Source: Flavihumibacter sp. ZG627 (GTDB taxonomy: Bacteria; Bacteroidota; Bacteroidia; Chitinophagales; Chitinophagaceae). Taken from it: a stretch of 64,000 nucleotides of DNA. Each line of letters starts with the position of its first letter. The stretch's first letter is position 1. The notes beneath the pieces are model-generated. The model was not told the origin of the DNA and made no database searches. It saw only the letters and a program-made list of their open reading frames with translations. Positions 37,470 through 45,765 of this stretch are shown here, one piece after another. Location of the stretch: positions 310,001-374,000 of the forward strand of contig NZ_JPHF01000004.1 of the NCBI RefSeq assembly GCF_000814325.1, written 5' to 3'. The translations under genes were made by a program, and so were the position numbers.

Positions 37470-37495
37470 CCATCTCTCCAACCCTCCATCTCTCC
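37470..37495. repeat. Direct 10-bp repeat in the nuoJ-nuoK spacer
   Basis: CCATCTCTCC occurs at 37470-37479 and again at 37486-37495, within a strongly pyrimidine-rich stretch that runs to the nuoJ stop. A similar pyrimidine-rich stretch follows the heptamer repeat at 30926-30950. Confidence 0.5.
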
Positions 37496-37499
37496 CCCA

Positions 37500-38000
37500 T
37501 CACTCCTTCTTTCCCAACACCACGGCACCAACCATGGCACTAAGGAACAGCACACTGCTGATCTCAAAAGGAACGACATATTCATTGAATAAAACTTTGC
37601 CCAGGTGTTGTATCAATCCGGTTTCGCCATAAGTTGTCATGGCAGTGGCGGCTCTGCTATCTGCATCACGGAGAGCAGCTACCATTACAAGCAGGAAACA
37701 TCCTCCTGCGATAATCCCCGCAAAACGTAGCCACTTGTTCTTCTGTGGTTCTGTTTCAGCATTCAGGTTCATCAACATGATCACAAACAGAAAAAGAACC
37801 ATGATGGCACCTGCATATACTATCAGGTTAACGATGGCAAGGAACTGCGCATTCAATAAAATGTAATGACCCGATAATGCAAAGAATGTTACGATAAGTG
37901 ACAATACGCTGTAAACCGGATTTCTACTCGTAATAACCATCAGCGAACTGCCGATGGCAAGTACTGTCAGAAACCAGAAAAGTATTTGTGTGATATTCAT
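37500..38000 (-). CDS. nuoJ: NADH-quinone oxidoreductase subunit J
   Basis: 166 residues with five membrane helices. The first is ILFWFLTVLAIGSSLMVITSRNPVYSVL, and helix 3 carries the glycine-rich motif IVYAGAIMVLFLFVIMLMNL, which forms the pi-bulge linked to state changes in complex I. The C-terminal helix ends in GKKE. It lies 22 bases after nuoI. Confidence 0.95.
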   Translation of the reverse strand: MNITQILFWFLTVLAIGSSLMVITSRNPVYSVLSLIVTFFALSGHYILLNAQFLAIVNLIVYAGAIMVLFLFVIMLMNLNAETEPQKNKWLRFAGIIAGGCFLLVMVAALRDADSRAATAMTTYGETGLIQHLGKVLFNEYVVPFEISSVLFLSAMVGAVVLGKKE

Positions 38001-38022
38001 GTTCTTTATTAGCAGTTACTTT

Positions 38023-38580
38023 TTATCCTTTCTTTCCTTCCCGTTTAGCCCTTGATCCAAGTGCCTGTTGGTATAATTCAGGCTCTTTTTTAGGATCAGG
38101 AATCAGCAAATCACTCTTTCCATATATGAATGTTTCGCGCTTATAATTGGAAGGGGCAAAGGTTTCACTGAGATAGATCGCATCTTTGGGGCAGGCTTCT
38201 TCACATAGTCCGCAGAAGATGCAGCGCAGCATATTGATCTCATATTTGGCTGCGTATTTTTCTTCGCGGTAGAGATGTTCTTCGCCTTCCTTTCTTTCCG
38301 CTGCTTCCATAGTGATGGCTTCAGCGGGGCAGGCAACAGCACAAAGTCCGCAGGCTGTACAATTCTCACGGCCTTCCTCATCACGGTTAAGAATATGCAA
38401 TCCCCTGAAAACCGGACTGAAGGGGCGTTTTTCTTCTGGGTATTGTACCGTCACTTTCTTAGTGAAAAAGTGTTTCAGAGTAATACCCATACCCTTTGCA
38501 ATGGCGGGCAGGTACATCTTCTCCATCATCGTCATGGGACGACGATCAACTGGCTTAGCTCTATTTGTTAGTGTGGGCAT
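38023..38580 (-). CDS. nuoI: NADH-quinone oxidoreductase subunit I (two 4Fe-4S clusters)
   Basis: 185 residues from MPTLTNRA; an ATG two codons upstream is also possible. Two ferredoxin motifs are complete: CTACGLCAVACP and CIFCGLCEEACP, which bind clusters N6a and N6b that pass electrons toward NuoB. The N-terminal amphipathic part (AIAKGMGITLKHFFTKKVTVQYPEEK) docks on the membrane arm. The C-terminus ends KREGKKG. Confidence 0.96.
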   Translation of the reverse strand: MPTLTNRAKPVDRRPMTMMEKMYLPAIAKGMGITLKHFFTKKVTVQYPEEKRPFSPVFRGLHILNRDEEGRENCTACGLCAVACPAEAITMEAAERKEGEEHLYREEKYAAKYEINMLRCIFCGLCEEACPKDAIYLSETFAPSNYKRETFIYGKSDLLIPDPKKEPELYQQALGSRAKREGKKG

Positions 38581-38625
38581 TAGCAAAAATATTTCAATCC
38601 GGTTTTCTCTCCAAGTAAAACAAAC

Positions 38626-39693
38626 TTAGAAAGGCCATCCGTTTTCTTTTATCAATACGATCAATCCTGTTATCACCATGTTGAATAAGGCCAGAGGTAT
38701 CAATGATTTCCAGCCCAGCTTCATCAACTGGTCGTAGCGAAACCTTGGAATTGTCCACCGGACCCACATGAAGAAAAACAGGAAGAAACCAACTTTCGCG
38801 AAAAGAGAAATGGTTTGCAGCAGGGCCATCAGGTTGGTACCGATACTTTCAGTTAAGGCCGCGTCATTTACAAAAGGAATATCATAACCACCAAAATAAA
38901 GGGTTGCCATAAGCGCACTGCTGATGAACATATTCACATATTCGGCGAACAGATAAAATCCGAGTTTCATTGAAGAATACTCCTGGTGATATCCCTGGTT
39001 CAGTTCACTCTCCGCTTCCGGCAGGTCGAAAGGTGTACGGTTGCATTCTGCAAAAGCACAAACCAGGAAAATGAGGAAACCGAGTGGCTGGTAAAAAATA
39101 TTCCACCATCCGGTCGATTGCTGTTCAACGATGGTTTTAAGACTTAATGACCCTGTCAGCATGAGAAGGGCGATAATTGCCAGGCCCATTGCAAGTTCAT
39201 AAGAGATCATCTGTGATGCCCCGCGTAATGCGGCCAGCAGGGAGAATTTATTATTGGAGGCCCAACCTCCTATCATGATACCATAAACACCCATGCTCAC
39301 CACGCCAAACACATAGAGTATACCAATATTAATATCCGCTATCTGCAGGGGGATGGTACGTCCGAATAGTTCGATCTCCCTGCCCCATGGTATAACAGCA
39401 CTTGTAAGCATGGCCATCGTCATGGCAACAGCTGGACCAAGAACAAAAAGGAATTTGTTTGAAGAATTGGGTATCACGTCTTCCTTCATGAACAACTTGA
39501 TACCATCAGCAAAGGGCTGGAAGATACCGCCGGGGCCCGCGCGGTTAGGACCATAACGATCCTGAATATATCCTGCTACCTTACGCTCCCCGAAAGTTGT
39601 GTACAAGGCTACCAGCAGCGAAATAACGATGATCACTGCTATGAGAACAAATTTCTCCAGTATAAAGGCCAGGTCAATTGCCAGTGTAACCAT
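38626..39693 (-). CDS. nuoH: NADH-quinone oxidoreductase subunit H
   Basis: 355 residues, about eight membrane helices. Visible are the quinone-chamber motifs GERKVAGYIQDRYGPNRAGP, the acidic loop FAECNRTPFDLPEAESELNQGY and the SSMKLGFYLFAEYVN stretch. It joins the peripheral arm to the membrane arm and lines the quinone tunnel. It starts 3 bases after the nuoG stop. Confidence 0.96.
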   Translation of the reverse strand: MVTLAIDLAFILEKFVLIAVIIVISLLVALYTTFGERKVAGYIQDRYGPNRAGPGGIFQPFADGIKLFMKEDVIPNSSNKFLFVLGPAVAMTMAMLTSAVIPWGREIELFGRTIPLQIADINIGILYVFGVVSMGVYGIMIGGWASNNKFSLLAALRGASQMISYELAMGLAIIALLMLTGSLSLKTIVEQQSTGWWNIFYQPLGFLIFLVCAFAECNRTPFDLPEAESELNQGYHQEYSSMKLGFYLFAEYVNMFISSALMATLYFGGYDIPFVNDAALTESIGTNLMALLQTISLFAKVGFFLFFFMWVRWTIPRFRYDQLMKLGWKSLIPLALFNMVITGLIVLIKENGWPF

Positions 39694-39696
39694 AAT

Positions 39697-40809
39697 TTAT
39701 TTATTCAGATTCTTGAAATCATCGCTATGTGCGGGTCCATCTATCTTTGACAATTCTATTTCGGGACGGTTAACCTCACTAACTTTATGGATATCGAGTA
39801 ATAATTTTGGTCCACGTCCTCCCATCACTTCCGGCAACAGGTCTTTTTGTGGTTTCACTCCAACATAATGGCCTTGTGAAATCACGGAGTGCCGGTTCAC
39901 TTTTGTTGGTCCCTCGATGATCCAGTCTTTTATATCTTTCTTCTCAAAGCGGCAATCATTGCAGATCCACCCCGGTCTTCCATCACTTGCATCTTTTACT
40001 TCACCCCATTCATCCTTACGCGCTGTAACCCTGAATACTTCATCGCCTCTCATCCATAGTTGTGCTTCTCCTGAACATTTGGGACAATTACGATGAGCAT
40101 CTACCGGCTTGGTGAACCATACCCTGTTCTTGAATCGGAAGGTTCTGTCGGTGAGAGCACCAACCGGACAAACATCGATCACATTACCTATAAAATCATT
40201 ATGGAGTGCTTTCTCAATATAGGTAGCAATTTCGGAATGATCACCTCTGTCAAGTACGCCATGAACACGTTTTTCAGTGAGCTGGTCGGCAACAAAAACG
40301 CAGCGATAACAAAGTATGCAACGGGTCATGTGCAACTGGATATATTCACCAAGGTCGTGTTTTTTGAAGGTACGCTTCTGGTATTCGAAACGGGTGCCTT
40401 CTTTTCCATGTTCATAGCTAAGATCCTGGAGGTGGCATTCGCCGGCCTGGTCGCAGATGGGACAATCAAGGGGATGATTAAGCAGCAGGAATTCAGTAAC
40501 GCCTGCACGGGCATCGAGTACGCGATCGCTCGTGATATTTTTTACGATCATTCCATCCATTACATTGGTGCGACAACTTGCAACCAATTTGGGCATGGGG
40601 CGTGGATCGGCGGTGGAACCGGCGGCAACTTCAACCAGGCAGGTGCGGCATTTACCACCACTGTTCTTGAGCTTGCTATAATAGCACATTGCTGGCGGAG
40701 CAACTTCACCACCAATCATGCGTGCAGCATTCAGAATAGATGTGCCGGGCTCAACATCAACGGTGATGTTGTCGATCGTTACCTTGAATAATTTTTTCTC
40801 TTCAGACAT
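39697..40809 (-). CDS. nuoG: NADH-quinone oxidoreductase subunit G, short form
   Basis: 370 residues, much shorter than the about 680-910 residues of classical NuoG. The ferredoxin domain with the 2Fe-2S ligands (CYYSKLKNSGGKCRTC, later HPLDCPICDQAGEC) and the HLQDLSYEHG cluster region are present, as is CILCYRCVFVADQ with a later VIDVCPVGAL. The protein then ends shortly after two Cys pairs (NCPKCSG and WICNDC) where the large molybdopterin-type domain would begin. This short form is common in Bacteroidota complex I. The last about 40 residues are unconserved. It is 41 bases after nuoF. Confidence 0.92.
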   Translation of the reverse strand: MSEEKKLFKVTIDNITVDVEPGTSILNAARMIGGEVAPPAMCYYSKLKNSGGKCRTCLVEVAAGSTADPRPMPKLVASCRTNVMDGMIVKNITSDRVLDARAGVTEFLLLNHPLDCPICDQAGECHLQDLSYEHGKEGTRFEYQKRTFKKHDLGEYIQLHMTRCILCYRCVFVADQLTEKRVHGVLDRGDHSEIATYIEKALHNDFIGNVIDVCPVGALTDRTFRFKNRVWFTKPVDAHRNCPKCSGEAQLWMRGDEVFRVTARKDEWGEVKDASDGRPGWICNDCRFEKKDIKDWIIEGPTKVNRHSVISQGHYVGVKPQKDLLPEVMGGRGPKLLLDIHKVSEVNRPEIELSKIDGPAHSDDFKNLNK

Positions 40810-40832
40810 ATGTTGGTGGTCAATTCATTAAA

Positions 40833-40849
40833 GGCAATAGGCCATAGGG
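40833..40849. repeat. Degenerate GGCAATA heptamer repeat
   Basis: GGCAATA followed by GGCCATA and GGG, in the short spacer between nuoF and nuoG. It is the third occurrence of this unit in the window, with one mismatch. Confidence 0.5.
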
Positions 40850-40850
40850 T

Positions 40851-42206
40851 TTAGGAAACCGGCACGTGAATAGGATCGGCATAATGGGCCAGTCCATAAT
40901 TACGTGTGAGGCATTCCTGCGGATTATTCACATGCCATTCAAATTCATCTCTGAAATGCCTGATGGCTGCTGCAACCGGCCATGCGGCTGCATCACCCAG
41001 CGGGCAGATGGTGTTACCCTCAATCTTGCGCTGGATATCCCATAGCAGATCGATATCGCTCATCTTCCCTTTACCTGTTTCAATACTCTTCAATATTTTT
41101 TCCATCCAGCCAGTGCCTTCCCTGCAGGGAGAACACTGTCCACAGCTTTCATGGCGATAGAACCTTGCAAGCGTGAAAGTGTTTTTTACCACGCATTGGT
41201 CTTCATCCAGTACAATAAAACCGCCGGATCCCATCATTGATCCTGTGGCAAAACCACCATCACTCAGGCTTTCGTAATTCATATACCTGGTTTCGCCTTT
41301 TGCTGTTTTCAATAAAAGGTTAGCGGGCAAAATAGGAACGGAAGAACCGCCGGGTATACATGCTTTAAGCCTTTTACCTTTAGCTATTCCTCCACAATAT
41401 TCATCACTGTAAATAAATTCTTCGACAGATATGGTCATATCAATTTCATAAACGCCAGGCTTATTGATATTGCCACAGGCAGAGATAAGTTTTGTGCCGG
41501 TTGATTTACCTACCCCGATTTTCGCATATTCCTCTCCGCCCATATTAATGATGGGAACTACTGCCGCGAGGGTTTCCACATTATTCACCACGGTTGGACG
41601 GTCCCATACTCCTTTAATGGCGGGGAATGGGGGTTTGATCCGTGGGTTTCCTCTTTTGCCTTCCAGCGATTCAATAAGTGCAGTTTCTTCGCCGCATATA
41701 TAGGCGCCGGCTCCACGCTGTACATAGATCTCACAATCGAAACCAGTTCCAAGTATATTTTTTCCAAGCCATCCATTGGCTTTTGCTTCGCCTATGGCCT
41801 GTTCTAATATATCAACTATCCACGCATACTCACCACGTATATATATATAAGTGGCATTGGAACCTAGTGCAAAAGAGGATACTATCAGGCCTTCAATCAG
41901 AAGATGGGGGATGAATTCCATCAGGTAGCGATCCTTAAATGTTCCGGGTTCAGATTCATCCGCATTGCAAACAAGGTGACGGGGTATGCCTTCCGGCTTT
42001 GCCAGGAAACTCCATTTCATACCTGCAGGGAAACCAGCTCCACCCCTGCCGCGAAGTCCGCTTTTCTTCACCTCTTCAGTAACCGCATCCGGACTCATCG
42101 TTTTAAAAGCCTTTTCCACACTTCGATAGCCGCCTTCACGACGGTAAACATCGTAGCTGCGTATGCCTTCAACATCGGCCTTTTCTAAAAGTAACTTTAT
42201 ACCCAT
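40851..42206 (-). CDS. nuoF: NADH-quinone oxidoreductase subunit F
   Basis: 451 residues. It has the NADH/FMN-binding glycine-rich motif GLRGRGGAGFPAGMKW, the FMN region CNADESEPGTFKDR and GAGAYICGEETALIESLEG, and the N3 4Fe-4S cluster ligands in ESCGQCSPCREGTGWM with a later Cys in NTICPLGDAAAWP. It accepts electrons from NADH. It follows nuoE by 32 bases. Confidence 0.97.
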   Translation of the reverse strand: MGIKLLLEKADVEGIRSYDVYRREGGYRSVEKAFKTMSPDAVTEEVKKSGLRGRGGAGFPAGMKWSFLAKPEGIPRHLVCNADESEPGTFKDRYLMEFIPHLLIEGLIVSSFALGSNATYIYIRGEYAWIVDILEQAIGEAKANGWLGKNILGTGFDCEIYVQRGAGAYICGEETALIESLEGKRGNPRIKPPFPAIKGVWDRPTVVNNVETLAAVVPIINMGGEEYAKIGVGKSTGTKLISACGNINKPGVYEIDMTISVEEFIYSDEYCGGIAKGKRLKACIPGGSSVPILPANLLLKTAKGETRYMNYESLSDGGFATGSMMGSGGFIVLDEDQCVVKNTFTLARFYRHESCGQCSPCREGTGWMEKILKSIETGKGKMSDIDLLWDIQRKIEGNTICPLGDAAAWPVAAAIRHFRDEFEWHVNNPQECLTRNYGLAHYADPIHVPVS

Positions 42207-42238
42207 ACAATTATTTTGTTGAACAGTGCTCTGTTAAA

Positions 42239-42736
42239 TCAATTAAGCTGGCCGGCGTTTTTGCGGCAATCTTCTATGATCTGGTCAACTTTCTCTTTTG
42301 TGAGGTGTTCACGGTAATGTTTACCAAGCTGCATCATCGGCGCATAACCACATGCTCCAAGGCATTCAACTGTTTTAAGGGTGAATAATCCGTCGGCTGT
42401 TGTTTCACCAACACCAATGCCCAGTCGCTGTTTTATATAATCCACTATATCATCGCTGCCATTAATCATGCAGGGACCAGTCTGGCAAACTTCAAAAAGG
42501 AATTTACCAACTGGTTTCAGGTTATACATTGAATAGAAGGTGGCAACTTCATACACTTCAATGGGTTCCAGTTGAAGTAGTGAAGCCACATAGTCCATAG
42601 TTTCGGCACTAAGCCATCCATTTTCTTCCTGCGCCAGGTGCAGAACGGGGATCAATGCACTCTTCTGCTTTCCCTGTGGATAGCGGGCGATGATCTCCTG
42701 CACTTTGGTCAATTTCTCTTCTGAAAACTTTATCAT
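42239..42736 (-). CDS. nuoE: NADH-quinone oxidoreductase subunit E
   Basis: 165 residues with the thioredoxin-like fold of NuoE. The 2Fe-2S (N1a) ligands are in FEVCQTGPCMINGSDD and TVECLGACGYAPMMQLG. The N-terminal helical domain (YPQGKQKSALIPVLHLAQEENGWL) is typical. Confidence 0.96.
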   Translation of the reverse strand: MIKFSEEKLTKVQEIIARYPQGKQKSALIPVLHLAQEENGWLSAETMDYVASLLQLEPIEVYEVATFYSMYNLKPVGKFLFEVCQTGPCMINGSDDIVDYIKQRLGIGVGETTADGLFTLKTVECLGACGYAPMMQLGKHYREHLTKEKVDQIIEDCRKNAGQLN

Positions 42737-42763
42737 AACTATTTAATACAAGTTGGATAAATA

Positions 42764-44002
42764 CTATGCATCCATTTCTCCGGCAATAAGGTTCAGACTA
42801 CTCATCGTGATTACGGCATCAGCCAGCAAGGCTCCCTTAGTGAGTTCAGAATATGCCTGGTAATAAATAAAACAGGGCCTTCTGAAATGCAGCCTGAATG
42901 GCGCGCGGCCTCCATCACTGATAAGATAGAAGCCCAGTTCGCCGTTTCCACCTTCCACTGCCTGGTATACCTCACCTGCAGGCATATCAATTTCACCCAT
43001 GATAATTTTGAAATGCCAGATCAGCGCTTCCATTTTCGTGTATACATCCTCTTTCTCGGGAAGATAATATTCCGGAACGTCTGCATGGAATACTTCTGCC
43101 TCCGCACCTTTGAACTCCTGCACTTTTCGGTAGGCCTGTTCAATGATCCGGATACTCTGCCACATTTCCTGGTTACGTACCATAAATCGATCATAGTTGT
43201 CGCCCGTAGTACCAACAGGAATATCAAATTCAAAATCTTCGTAAGAGCTATAGGGGGTAGCAACACGAACATCATAGTCAACGCCGGTAGCGCGAAGATT
43301 GGGCCCGGTGAAACCATAATTCAGCGCCCGCTCAGCAGAAATACCGCCCGTACCCATGGTGCGTTCCATGAATATCCGGTTGCGGTTGAACAGATTTTCA
43401 AATTCTTTCAGTGTAAGGGGGTATTCCTTAAGAAATCTTTCCAGTTTTTCAAATGCTGCCGGGGTGAAATTCCTTTCAAATCCTCCTATACGGCCAATAT
43501 TGGTGGTAAGTCGGCTTCCGCATACCTCTTCAAAAATTTCATAGATAAGTTCGCGATACTGCATCACATAAAGGAAGCCGCTAAAGGCACCACTATCCAC
43601 ACCAACTATCGAGTTACAGATTAGGTGGTCAGCGATCCGCGAGAGTTCCATGATTATCACCCTTAGGTAATCAACCCGTTTAGGAGTAGTTACACCAAGT
43701 AACTTTTCACAGGTGAGATGCCATCCCATATTATTAATGGGAGAAGAACAATAGTTCAAACGGTCGGTGAGCGGCGTGATCTGGTAAAGAGGGCGACGCT
43801 CGGCTATCTTTTCAAAAGCACGGTGGATATATCCCACGGTTTGCTCTGCCGAAACGATTCTTTCACCATCCACTTCCAGGATATTCTGAAAAACTCCATG
43901 GGTTGCAGGGTGTGTAGGACCCAGATTTAATGTGGTCGTCTGTTTCCCGATAGAACCTTCCGGAAGCTTAACGTGTTGTTCTTGTTGTATGAGTTCAGAC
44001 AT
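42764..44002 (-). CDS. nuoD: NADH-quinone oxidoreductase subunit D
   Basis: 412 residues, the 49-kDa-type subunit with the quinone-reducing site. Visible are LNLGPTHPATHGVFQNILEVDGE with the quinone-site His, the RADHLICNSIVG-type region and the C-terminal GGRAPFRLHFRRPCF with SSLNLIAGEMD ending. NuoC and NuoD are separate genes here, not fused as in E. coli. It follows nuoC by 36 bases. Confidence 0.96.
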   Translation of the reverse strand: MSELIQQEQHVKLPEGSIGKQTTTLNLGPTHPATHGVFQNILEVDGERIVSAEQTVGYIHRAFEKIAERRPLYQITPLTDRLNYCSSPINNMGWHLTCEKLLGVTTPKRVDYLRVIIMELSRIADHLICNSIVGVDSGAFSGFLYVMQYRELIYEIFEEVCGSRLTTNIGRIGGFERNFTPAAFEKLERFLKEYPLTLKEFENLFNRNRIFMERTMGTGGISAERALNYGFTGPNLRATGVDYDVRVATPYSSYEDFEFDIPVGTTGDNYDRFMVRNQEMWQSIRIIEQAYRKVQEFKGAEAEVFHADVPEYYLPEKEDVYTKMEALIWHFKIIMGEIDMPAGEVYQAVEGGNGELGFYLISDGGRAPFRLHFRRPCFIYYQAYSELTKGALLADAVITMSSLNLIAGEMDA

Positions 44003-44038
44003 TCCTGTCTATTTGTTTAAGGTTTGTTGTTGCTGATT

Positions 44039-44563
44039 TTATACTACTGATCCTCCCCTTCCGAACATCTCATCATCTTTATCGAGGCGGGCCCTGTCTT
44101 CCAGGGGATATTCCTTTCGCATCGGGAAATAGTCCATCTCATCTACATTAAGGATTCTTTTAAGGTTGGGATGACCCAGGAAATTAACGCCGTAAAAATC
44201 ATATGTCTCGCGCTCCTGCCAATTTGCCGATTGATAAAGACTGGTTGCGGTAAAAACATCCGGTTCATTTATATCGGTAAAAATCTTCATCCTTATGCGA
44301 ATATTATCCACCATATTATGAAGATGGTAAACAACTGCCAGTTCCCGACCTTTCTGATCAGGATAATGAACGGCGCAAACATCGGTCAGGAAACGAAAGT
44401 TCAGATCCGGTTCATCATAAAGGAACTCCATAACCTTCAGGTTAAGATCCTTTGGAACTTCAAAACTGAACATTCCATAGGGTTCTTCCATATTGGTAAC
44501 CGCATCGCCAAATTTTTCAACAAGGCGTTTTTGGATGATTTGATTCGTCAAAACCGTGGACAT
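44039..44563 (-). CDS. nuoC: NADH-quinone oxidoreductase subunit C
   Basis: 174 residues, the 30-kDa-type subunit. The conserved central region (FLTDVCAVHYPDQKGRELAVVYHLHNM) and the C-terminal signature (ANWQERETYDFYGVNFLGHPNLKRILN, then MRKEYPLED) are present. It is an independent gene. The 48-base spacer to nuoB carries a heptamer repeat. Confidence 0.95.
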   Translation of the reverse strand: MSTVLTNQIIQKRLVEKFGDAVTNMEEPYGMFSFEVPKDLNLKVMEFLYDEPDLNFRFLTDVCAVHYPDQKGRELAVVYHLHNMVDNIRIRMKIFTDINEPDVFTATSLYQSANWQERETYDFYGVNFLGHPNLKRILNVDEMDYFPMRKEYPLEDRARLDKDDEMFGRGGSVV

Positions 44564-44585
44564 GTATACCTTTTAAGATTTAAAT

Positions 44586-44613
44586 ACTTCTTACTTCTTA
44601 CCTCTTACCTGCT
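44586..44613. repeat. Four-copy degenerate heptamer repeat at the nuoB-nuoC junction
   Basis: ACTTCTT twice, then ACCTCTT and ACCTGCT, a run with a seven-base period that reaches the nuoB stop codon (from 44612). On the minus strand it contains AGGTAAGAGGTAAG, the unit seen at 32231-32251. Confidence 0.6.
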
Positions 44614-45193
44614 ATTCGATTCCATAACTGTTCAAAAGTGCCTTATACCTGTCACTATTTCTTCTGCGCAGGCTCTCCTGCCCTACAAGGTCCTGGCATT
44701 TCATCAGGCCATCAATTATAGCTTCCGGACGGGGTGGGCATCCCGGAACATATACATCTACCGGTATAATCTGGTCGATACCCTGCAACACACTATAAGT
44801 ATCGAATATTCCACCTGAGGATGCGCATGCACCCACCGCGATAACCCATCGTGGCTCCGACATCTGCAGGTAAACCTGTTTAACTATAGGTCCCATTTTT
44901 TTGGCGATCGTACCCATTACCATAAGCAGGTCGCATTGTCGTGGAGTATGCGCCATTCTTTCTGAACCAAAACGCCCGATATCATAATGGGATGCACTGG
45001 TTGCCATGAACTCGATGCCGCAGCAGGAAGTTGCAAAAGGCATAGGCCAGAGTGAATTCTTCCTTCCCCAGCCAACTACTTCGCTGAGTTTGGTAGCAAA
45101 AAAACCTTCGCCTTCGAGGCCCGATGGCATTTCGTCAGTGATAAGTATTTTACCACCTTCATTCTTTACATTATATTGAACAGGACGTGACAT
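44612..45193 (-). CDS. nuoB: NADH-quinone oxidoreductase subunit B (cluster N2)
   Basis: 193 residues. The N2 4Fe-4S ligands are the tandem Cys pair in ATSCCGIEFMAT, the Cys in AVGACASSGG and the Cys in YVPGCPPRPEA. N2 hands electrons to quinone at the NuoB/NuoD interface. The C-terminus (QESLRRRNSDRYKALLNSYGIE) is a little longer than in some homologues. Confidence 0.97.
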   Translation of the reverse strand: MSRPVQYNVKNEGGKILITDEMPSGLEGEGFFATKLSEVVGWGRKNSLWPMPFATSCCGIEFMATSASHYDIGRFGSERMAHTPRQCDLLMVMGTIAKKMGPIVKQVYLQMSEPRWVIAVGACASSGGIFDTYSVLQGIDQIIPVDVYVPGCPPRPEAIIDGLMKCQDLVGQESLRRRNSDRYKALLNSYGIE

Positions 45194-45210
45194 AATAATT
45201 TACTTTTTGT

Positions 45211-45609
45211 TTAATCCTCCCACTGCAAAGCGCCTTTTTTAATAATATAATAAAAGCCGCATACGAAAAAACCAACGAACATTAACACTGCCAAAAAACC
45301 ATTCCATCCCAGTTCACGGAAATTAACTGCATAAGGATAGAAGAATATTACTTCAACATCGAACAGAACAAAAAGGATCGCGACAAGGAAATATTTGATG
45401 GCCACAGGCTGACGGGCATTTCCAACAGAGTGGATACCACTTTCATAAGTCTCGAGTTTCTCAGCTGTTTTACGGTTTGGGCCCAGGAAAGGTGATATTC
45501 CAAGTGTAAGGGCAACAAAACCAGCAGCGCAAAGTACTTGTAAAGCAATGGGAAGGTAATTAACTGCGGAACTGGCTGAAACCGCATTCTGTAAAAAGAA
45601 AAGATTCAT
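45211..45609 (-). CDS. nuoA: NADH-quinone oxidoreductase subunit A
   Basis: 132 residues from MNLFFLQN; a longer frame starting at 45648 would include the promoter. Three membrane helices, with the conserved loop NRKTAEKLETYESGIHSVGNARQPVAIKYFLVAILFVLFDVEVIFFYPYA, whose acidic residues are near the quinone tunnel. It is the first gene of the 14-gene nuo operon. A -7 element (TATTTTTG) lies about 21 bases before the ATG. Confidence 0.94.
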   Translation of the reverse strand: MNLFFLQNAVSASSAVNYLPIALQVLCAAGFVALTLGISPFLGPNRKTAEKLETYESGIHSVGNARQPVAIKYFLVAILFVLFDVEVIFFYPYAVNFRELGWNGFLAVLMFVGFFVCGFYYIIKKGALQWED

Positions 45610-45630
45610 GCCTTTGTATTGTTGTAGCCG

Positions 45631-45638
45631 CAAAAATA
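45631..45638 (-). promoter_or_regulatory. -7 element of the nuo operon
   Basis: Minus-strand TATTTTTG, a match to TAnnTTTG, giving a predicted leader of about 15 bases before nuoA. The -33 region is T-rich but has no clean TTTG. Confidence 0.5.
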
Positions 45639-45711
45639 CGTTAGCCACCCGAATAAAAGTGCAACACTGAAAATAAGTTAAGCCCGTTCATTGGCAAGAT
45701 GATGATGTAAA

Positions 45712-45736
45712 AGAAATCCCCGCCAGTGGCGGGGAT
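45712..45736 (-). terminator. Intrinsic terminator after the TPR gene
   Basis: A perfect 9-bp GC-rich stem (ATCCCCGCC with GGCGGGGAT) and 3-base loop. On the minus strand it is followed by TTCTTTT. It separates the TPR gene from the nuo promoter. Confidence 0.8.
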
Positions 45737-45765
45737 CATTAAACATATTGTATTAAAATAATTCG

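Noticed and set aside
40093-40791. Plus-strand open frame of 232 codons opposite nuoG
   Set aside because: It lies entirely antisense to a clear nuoG, has no recognisable domain, and its codons reflect the third-position bias of the opposite strand.
42887-43624. Plus-strand open frame of 245 codons opposite nuoD
   Set aside because: Antisense shadow of nuoD; composition and lack of motifs give no support.
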